64,000 bases of DNA from Schizochytrium sp. TIO01 (taxonomy: Eukaryota > Sar > Bigyra > Thraustochytrida > Thraustochytriidae): assembly GCA_004764695.1 (NCBI GenBank), contig SMSO01000031.1, positions 680,600-744,599 of the forward strand, in the 5' to 3' direction. Positions 57,896 through 64,000 of the stretch are shown here, in pieces. Position numbers and translations under genes: made by a program. The notes beneath the pieces are model-generated. The model saw only the letters and a list, made by a program, of their open reading frames with translations. It ran no database searches and had not been told where the DNA came from. Numbering within the stretch: position 1 is the stretch's first letter; each line of letters starts with the position of its first letter.

Positions 57896-60800
57896 CCTTT
57901 CTAAAGCTTCCTGGCAGATTTTTGATGACGGAAATTCTTCATGTGCCTTCGAAACATACCAATTCGCACCCGCTTCCATGAGAATAAGAAAGACGTACCC
58001 ATGAAAGGCAAGATTCTTCAATGCCTTACATGCGTTTTCTTGCACGCCTACATTCGTTGGATGTGCGCGCATGGCGGCCATAATCTCTGCACCCGCATTC
58101 AAATCTTCTCCCAAGATCTCTCTGTTGCGATCATTTACAGCAAGACTGCCCAATGCCGCACATGCGTTTTCTTGCACGCCTACATTCGTTGGATGTGCGC
58201 GCATGGCGGCCATAATCTCTGCGCCCGCGTTTAAATCTTCTCCCAAGATCTCTCTGTTGCGTCTTATACATGTAACAAGAATACACAATACCTCACATGC
58301 TTTTGCTTGTACACCTGCATTCGCTAGATGTTCGCGCATGGCGGCAACAATCTCTGCGCCCGCATTCAAATCTTGTCCCAGGATTTCTCTGTTGCGTTCG
58401 TTTAAAGCAAGAATCCGCAAGGTTTCACATGCTTGTTCTTGGACGTCCGCATTCGTTCGATGTTCACGCATGGCCGCCACAATCTCTGTGCCCACATTCA
58501 ACTCTTGTTCTAATATCTCTCTGTCGCGGTCAGTCTGGGCAGCGAAATTCCCCAATGCTGCACATGCGTGTACTTGCACGTTTGCATTCGTTCGATGCTC
58601 GCGCATGGCGGCCACAATCCTTTTGATCATATACCGGGGTATTCTATCGATCTTTGAGAAGGGAAATTTAAAAGAAAGATTCCGCAATGCCTCACATGCT
58701 CTTTCTTGCACGCCTGCATTCGTTCGATGTTCGACCATGGCGTCAACAATCGTTGCACTCGAATTTTCTGCGAATTCATAGCCCCAATCGTTAGATAAAG
58801 CAATATACGACGACAACGCCAGACATGCTTCTTCTTGCACGTTTGCATTCGTTCGGTGTATGCGCATGACGGCCACAATCTCTGCGCCCACATTCAAATC
58901 TTGTTCTAGGATCTCTCTGTTGCGGTCATCTAAAGCAAGATACATCAATGCCCAACATGCAATTATTTGTACGTCTGCATTCGTTCCATGTTCGCGCATG
59001 GCGGCCACAATCTCTACGCCCACATTCAAATCTTGTCCTAGGATCTCTCTGCTGCGTTCATGTTTAGCAAGATCGATCAATGCCTCAAACGCTCTTATTT
59101 GCATGTCCGCATTCGTTCGATTTGCGCGCATGGTGGTCACAATCTCTGCGCCCTGGATCTCTGCGTTGTTATACTTGATAGCCTTCATAACAAGAGAAAA
59201 TGCCCCAAGCCTTTCTGCTTTCACTCCTGCATTCGTTAGATGTACGCGCATGGCGAGCACAATGTCTAAGCCCACATTCAGTTTATCTAACAGGCTCTCA
59301 CAGTCGTGCTCGTTATTAGCGAGACTCCATAATGTCAAACAAGCGTACCTTTGAACGTCCGTATTCGTTGGATGTGCGCGCATAGCGGTCACAATCTCTG
59401 CGCCCACATTCAAATCTTGTCCCAGGATCTTTCTGTTGCGATCGTTGTCAGCAATATTCATTAATGTCCCACATGCACTTATTTGCACGTTTGCATTCGT
59501 TCCATGTTCGCGCATGGCAACCACAATCTCTGCGCCCGCATTCAAGTCTTGTCCCAGTCTCTCTTTGTTGCGATCGTCCTTGTAGGCAAGATTCATCAAT
59601 GCGTCACATGCTTGTTTTTGCACGTCTACATTGCTTCGATTTGCGCGCATGGCGGCCACAATCTCTGCGCCCACCTTCAAATCTTGTCGCAGGACCTCTC
59701 TGTTGCGATCATCATTGTAGGCAAGATTACACACTGCCGCACATGCGTACTTTTGCACGTCGGCATTTGTTGGATGTGCGCGCATCGCGGCCGCAATCTC
59801 TATGCCCACATTCAGATCTTGTACCAGGATGTCTTGGTTGCGAGCGTTTACAGCAAGAATGCACAAGGCCACACATGCTTGTTCTTGCACATTTGCATTC
59901 ATTCGAGGTGCGCGCATGGCAGCCACGATCTCTGCACCCACATTCAGATCTTGTACCAGGATCTCTCTGTTGCGATCATTTTCAGCAAGATTGTTCAATG
60001 CCGCACATGCTTGTTCTTGTACGTTTGCATTCGTTCGATGTGCGCGCATGGCGGCCACAATCTCTGTGCCCACATTCAAATATTGTCCCAGGATCTCTCT
60101 GTTGCGATCAGTGAAAGCAAGATTCCGCAATGCCCCACATGCTTGTTCTTGCACGTTTGCATTCGTTCGATGTACGCGCATGGCGGCCACAATCTCTGCG
60201 CCCAGATATAAATCGTGTGCTAGGACAATTGCGTTATTTGTATTACTGTATGCGAGGCTCCTGACACAAGCACATGCTGCGGCCTGCACTGCTGTTTCGC
60301 TCGCATGCTCTTGCATGATACTTAACACTACAGGTCCTATACCATACCTTTCCATTGCTGCCTTAGTGTATTCACCGAAAGCTTCACGATGAAACGCGTA
60401 ATGGAATATCCAAAGTGCTTCGGAAATCACCTCGGCATCGCGTTGCTCTTCCTTTAGGATTCTATGCAAATGAACAAGAATACCCCGCTCACGAACAACT
60501 CTCCTCAGCTCATCATCGCCACCTACGGTCTCAGCAGCTTTGAATTCGCCTTCCAGAGCATCATGCAAGCTCTGTAGTGTTCGTAGCAGATCCGTTCTAT
60601 CGCCTCGATCAGCCAGATCTCGAAGTAGACCCCGCACCATTTCGACATTCACATTTCGTTTTGCAGATGTGCGATGGATTCTCTTTATAAATCCACCAGC
60701 AAGCCCGCGAATGATGCGGCTCGATCGGCGTTCACCACCTCGAGACTCGAAACTCTTTAGAATATCCTTAGCAGTTGGTCTGTTAGCAGGCTCCTCGTCC

Positions 60801-62190
60801 CAACAAGACTTCATGATGCGGACTATCCAGTGTTTCACAGGTACTTCGTCAGAGATTTCAGGACGCTCACCTGCGAGAACCCTGCTTTCAAGCTCTCCTG
60901 GATGATACACGAGATGCTCGTATGGCATCTCCTCGTGGTACATCTCCCACATAATCAGGCCTAGAGAATATATGTCTGCCTTTGTTGTCCAACGAGCAGG
61001 AGCTTGAAGTACTTCTGGAGCCATGTACACCCGGGTTCCGGCCACCGAAATGGTCTCTGCAAAACTTGTATTTGGGCTCGTTCTGTCTGCAAGACCAAAG
61101 TCGGTAAGCTTTACCAGGCCCAGGTCTTGGCTGAGGAGCACATTGGCAGGTTTCAGATCACCATGAATCACATTTTCACTATGCAGATAGCGGAGCCCTC
61201 GTGTGACACCGCGCAAAATGGCCTCTTTATCATCTAGTCCAAGGGTAATGCGTGTGCCGCTCGGTTCTGTCCTGTGCAGTAACTCATCTAGAGGGAAGTC
61301 GCACTTGTCCATAACCAAATGAAACCGGTTCTGAATGATGCATGTGCCGAGAAGGCAGACGATGTTTTTGTGATTCAACCCTTGCCAGCTTTGGGCCTCT
61401 TCAATCAATGCCTTTTGCTCAGAAAGCTGAAGGTGGCCACGGATTTGTCGAACTCTCTTGATAGCAACTGGTATGTTTATTCCATCCTCTCCTTCGAGAA
61501 CACCTGACAGGACTTGTCCAAAGCTGCCTTCACCAAGAATATGCTCGGGATAGTCTATGGTAACCTTTTCCAGTGGTATTGTAGCCATCTCAGACTCTTG
61601 AGTTTCTCGCACTGCACTAATAAGCTCTTGCAGCGCTCGTCGCTGTCTTCGCGTCCCAGCACGACCTGCTTATGATATCTGTAAGGTTGATGTCAGGATG
61701 GTCTTTGAGCAATAACAGTATGGCTTCAACTTGGTCGTGACCTTCGTCTTGGTATTGCTTGATCATGTTTTCAAGACGAAGGTGGTCTTCTTCGGCATCG
61801 TCGAGATCGATTTGCTCGATGGCTGCAGGCGGGGACGGGAACTCGAAGCGGATTCGGCAAACTTGGATCAATGTTTGCAGACGCTGCTCTACATCTGCGA
61901 GCACTTGAGTAGCTCTCTTGGTGTCCATGAGTTGTAAAATTATGGTGGATCTATCATCACTAGGATCGAAGAACTCGCGAAGCAACGCGATGATGTTGCG
62001 CATATTTGCCTCAACTTGGAAAAAGTTGATCTTAGCATGGTGGAGGGGTTTCCAGGAAACTGGCAAGCTTGGTGAAGACATTGTTGAGATGTGCAGCTCT
62101 TCGGCGACACGTGTCTGTATGCTCGAGAAGTGTCGCGGCCTCGCGGGCTAGCTGAAGCGAAGAAGTGAAGTTTGGCATAATGCTCGGCAT
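57887..62190 (-). CDS. TKL-type protein kinase with N-terminal helical bundle and about 18 armadillo repeats
   Basis: The main frame, from the ATG at 61588, gives 1233 residues. A kinase domain (about 10-285) has GEGSFG, VAIK (Lys44), HGDLKPANV (Asp144), DFG (163-165) and APE (190-192), so it looks active; HGD in place of HRD is common in TKL kinases. From about 400 on there are about 18 repeats of 42-45 residues with consensus R-H-x-TNA-VQ--AC-AL--LA, then NREIL-QDLNVGAEIVAAM, an armadillo/Vac8-like array. Upstream, helical sequence in two frames (62190 to about 62045, AREAATLLEHTDTCRRRAAHL; about 62045-61640, VEANMRNIIALL) probably belongs to the same protein. Joining them needs two one-base (+1) steps, or introns. 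The helical part resembles MLKL/HeLo bundles, a tentative call. A role in sensing or defence signalling is inference. Confidence 0.8.
57990..60330. repeat. Array of about 18 coding repeats of 126-135 bp
   Basis: Each unit encodes one armadillo repeat. Several units are nearly identical in DNA: the two at about 58030-58130 and 58158-58258 share a block of over 50 bases without mismatch. A few units (near 58600-58830 and 59150-59300) have diverged strongly. The pattern fits unequal crossing-over or gene conversion. Confidence 0.9.
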
Positions 62191-63682
62191 GTTATGTGGC
62201 TCTGCGTGACCCAGGCCGTGCTGGAGAGCTCAAACAGTACTGATTGCTCTGAGAAGATGGTTATCTCTGAAAATTGTCTTGACTCTCGACCTACGTACCT
62301 ACCAACTAGGTACCCTCATAGTTTGTAATAGTTAGAGTCATTGAGTGATTGTTTTCACTTGAGTTTTTACCCAAGTTAATTAAAAAAGACTTTAAATCAG
62401 TACCTCTAACTACTATTGTTAATACTATCTGATATTAGGAGTACTCATAGACTCCCTTTGGAAGTCTTTCTAAATTTATTTTCATAGAAAACATTCAGTT
62501 AAGCCACTCTTACTAGTCAAAGGGTATTCCTTAAAATCTTGGGCAGAATTAAGTCCAACCATTGTATAGTAGGCCTTCTTGGCCTGACATCAAATAAACA
62601 AATTCCACCCATCTCACAAAGTAGCTTACTACTAGTACATCCCAGTTTTTGAGAGAGACTTTTCGAAGCTAGTTTCTACAAAAGCCCTACTATGGTTCAA
62701 TTTGATATTTTAATCAGAAGGAGAATGAATAGGACTAGCCTTCAAGGGAAGAAACTCATTCAATAAGGCTTCACATTGTTGGAGTATCTATTGAAGTATA
62801 ATAACTTAGTGTGTAGATAGTTAGTTATGTATATCTGAAAACATCCCAACTAAAACGTACACAATACCAAAGTCCTAGACTTTGACTGTAGACTTTGACA
62901 GCAGTTCCTGAATGCTAAGTCGAACCATGATTGTCCTTCATCTCTCTACCCACACTATTTGTTGCTGATCTCCCTCACGTTAACTTGCAATAGTTTTCTA
63001 CCTACAGAAAGATTCTTCTCTTCATTTATTTCCCTAAGTAGCATAAGGTATTCATTAGCGCTCTTGAAATAAATAAACTATATTTTAAAAAGAAAGTACT
63101 CAAATAAAATAAAGTAGGTCACTTGAGAAAAATTATGATGTGCTTCGTCTAGTCTACTATCTACCATTAATACATTACCACTACGAGTTTTTTTTTAAAT
63201 GGGGAAAACTTAAATTAAAAAACGTTTCTTTTAAAAGCTAATTTTTTTAAATATCAAAACAATTATTGGCTAACGCCGGTCTTTTTAGCTGTTGTCACAC
63301 ATGTTCGAACAAGCACGCAAACAAATATATCGCAATTCCAAGATAGATAACGGTCTAGCTCTTCGCAGCTCAATTATGATTGTTTTCATTTGCTGATCAT
63401 CTACATCCGTTCTACATGCGTTCTATACAAAGCAAAGGAGCTTGCCTTCTTCATCGAAACAATCTCAATATGCAACTTAAACTAGGTATACCATGACTTA
63501 ATTAGCATTTCTCTAGATAGAAAAACGAGGGCAATGCCTAGGTATGACAACTTTAGTTTCAAGTCTTTTGGTCCTTTCTTTCTGTCCATGCGCTGGTAGC
63601 CGTAGGTACCTACCTACCTGCATGCAAAGGAGGTAGCCAGCTAGAAGCACAGAAGTATTCTATAGACATATATATTTATCAC
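62191..63682. other. AT-rich spacer between two kinase/armadillo genes
   Basis: Upstream region of the left kinase gene (62.2-63.2 kb, AT-rich, no gene seen) followed by the right copy of the duplicated 3' flank (63260-63640). Confidence 0.55.
63260..63640. repeat. Segmental duplicate, right copy
   Basis: Partner of 56620-57010, same orientation. It is followed by the 3' end of a second armadillo gene, as its partner is followed, with an insertion, by the first. Confidence 0.85.
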
Positions 63683-64000
63683 TTATTGTAGTTTTGCAAA
63701 AGCTTTCTGACAAATGCTCGATGACGGAAATCTTTGGTGTGCGTCCGAAACGCACTCGCGTGCACCCAACTTGATAAGAATTTGAAGCACTTGAGCATTC
63801 GACGATAAATTCAAAATTGTCGAACATGCTTGTTCTTGCACGTCTGCATTCGTTCGATGTGCGCGCATGGCGGTCACAATCTCTGCGCCCACATTCAAAT
63901 GTTGTCCCAGGATCTCTTTGTTACTATCATTATTGTAGGCGAGATTCATCAATGCTCCACATGCACTCTTTTGCACGCCCGCATTCGTTCGATGGGCACG
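63683..64000 (-). CDS. Armadillo-repeat protein, C-terminal part of a paralogue of the kinase at 57.9-62.2 kb
   Basis: The minus-strand frame is open to the right edge, so the start lies outside the window. It encodes about two and a half repeats of the same type (ILGQHLNVGAEIVTAMRAH, VQEQACSTILNLSS) and ends like the left gene: both finish with a degenerate last repeat, then FPSSKICQ or FPSSSICQ and a short helix. The shared tail and shared 3' flank show that a whole gene unit was duplicated in the same orientation. Whether this copy also has a kinase domain cannot be seen. Confidence 0.85.
   Translation of the reverse strand, partial: RAHRTNAGVQKSACGALMNLAYNNDSNKEILGQHLNVGAEIVTAMRAHRTNADVQEQACSTILNLSSNAQVLQILIKLGARECVSDAHQRFPSSSICQKAFAKLQ

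Noticed and set aside
57990-60330. A CRISPR array
   Set aside because: The regular units are 126-135 bp, fully coding, lack unique spacers and lie in a eukaryotic gene.
58071-60392. Several repetitive plus-strand frames with CSCTFAFVRCARMAATI-type units
   Set aside because: They are antisense translations of the armadillo repeats; periodicity comes from the minus-strand gene.

Overview
The window is nuclear DNA of a eukaryotic microbe. It carries ER, Golgi and mitochondrial genes: GPI mannosyltransferase 4, a golgin, a mitochondrial pyruvate carrier and a CYFIP/Sra-1 subunit of the WAVE complex. One clear spliceosomal intron (GT..AG, 121 nt) is visible. Most genes are single long reading frames with the standard code. 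They are separated by long AT-rich, microsatellite-rich spacers. The gene set and the kinase/armadillo-repeat family suggest a stramenopile-like protist such as a thraustochytrid. That placement is inference; no rRNA or organelle marker is present to fix it.

Layout, left to right. An M20 metallopeptidase (minus strand) runs off the left edge. A UBIAD1-type prenyltransferase (minus) follows, then a lipoyl-domain-only protein (plus, 6.9-7.7 kb). After a 5.5 kb spacer with decayed reading frames comes a mitochondrial pyruvate carrier in which MPC1 and MPC2 are fused in one chain (13.15-13.9 kb). A CYFIP gene (14.9-19.1 kb) converges on a GMAP-210/TMF-like golgin (19.4-23.1 kb). A small secreted cysteine-rich protein and a membrane-anchored trypsin-like protease (minus) follow. 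The protease is divergent from a calcineurin-B-like EF-hand protein (27.6-28.7 kb). A large secreted VWA-VWA-PAN-RCC1 protein (29.2-32.0 kb, minus) comes next. A 9 kb spacer follows, then a WD40 protein (40.9-44.0 kb, minus), a 5 kb spacer with GC-rich islands and microsatellites, and ethanolamine-phosphate cytidylyltransferase (49.1-50.7 kb, minus). Last are GPI mannosyltransferase 4 (54.7-56.4 kb, plus, one intron) and a segmentally duplicated locus (56.6 kb to the right edge) encoding TKL-type kinases with long arrays of near-identical armadillo repeats.

The genes do not form an operon-like unit. Some share compartments: ethanolamine-phosphate cytidylyltransferase makes the CDP-ethanolamine used for phosphatidylethanolamine, which donates the phosphoethanolamine of GPI anchors, and PIG-Z adds a mannose to the same anchors. 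CYFIP and the golgin act in actin and Golgi organisation. The pyruvate carrier and lipoyl protein both lie at the mitochondrial pyruvate step.

The most interesting items are (1) the MPC1-MPC2 fusion with an apparent extra linker helix, (2) a kinase that joins a possible HeLo/MLKL-like helical bundle, an intact TKL kinase and about 18 highly similar armadillo repeats, with a second copy nearby, and (3) five places in three genes where a reading frame continues one base forward (+1). Those could be sequencing indels, tiny introns, decay or real frameshifting.
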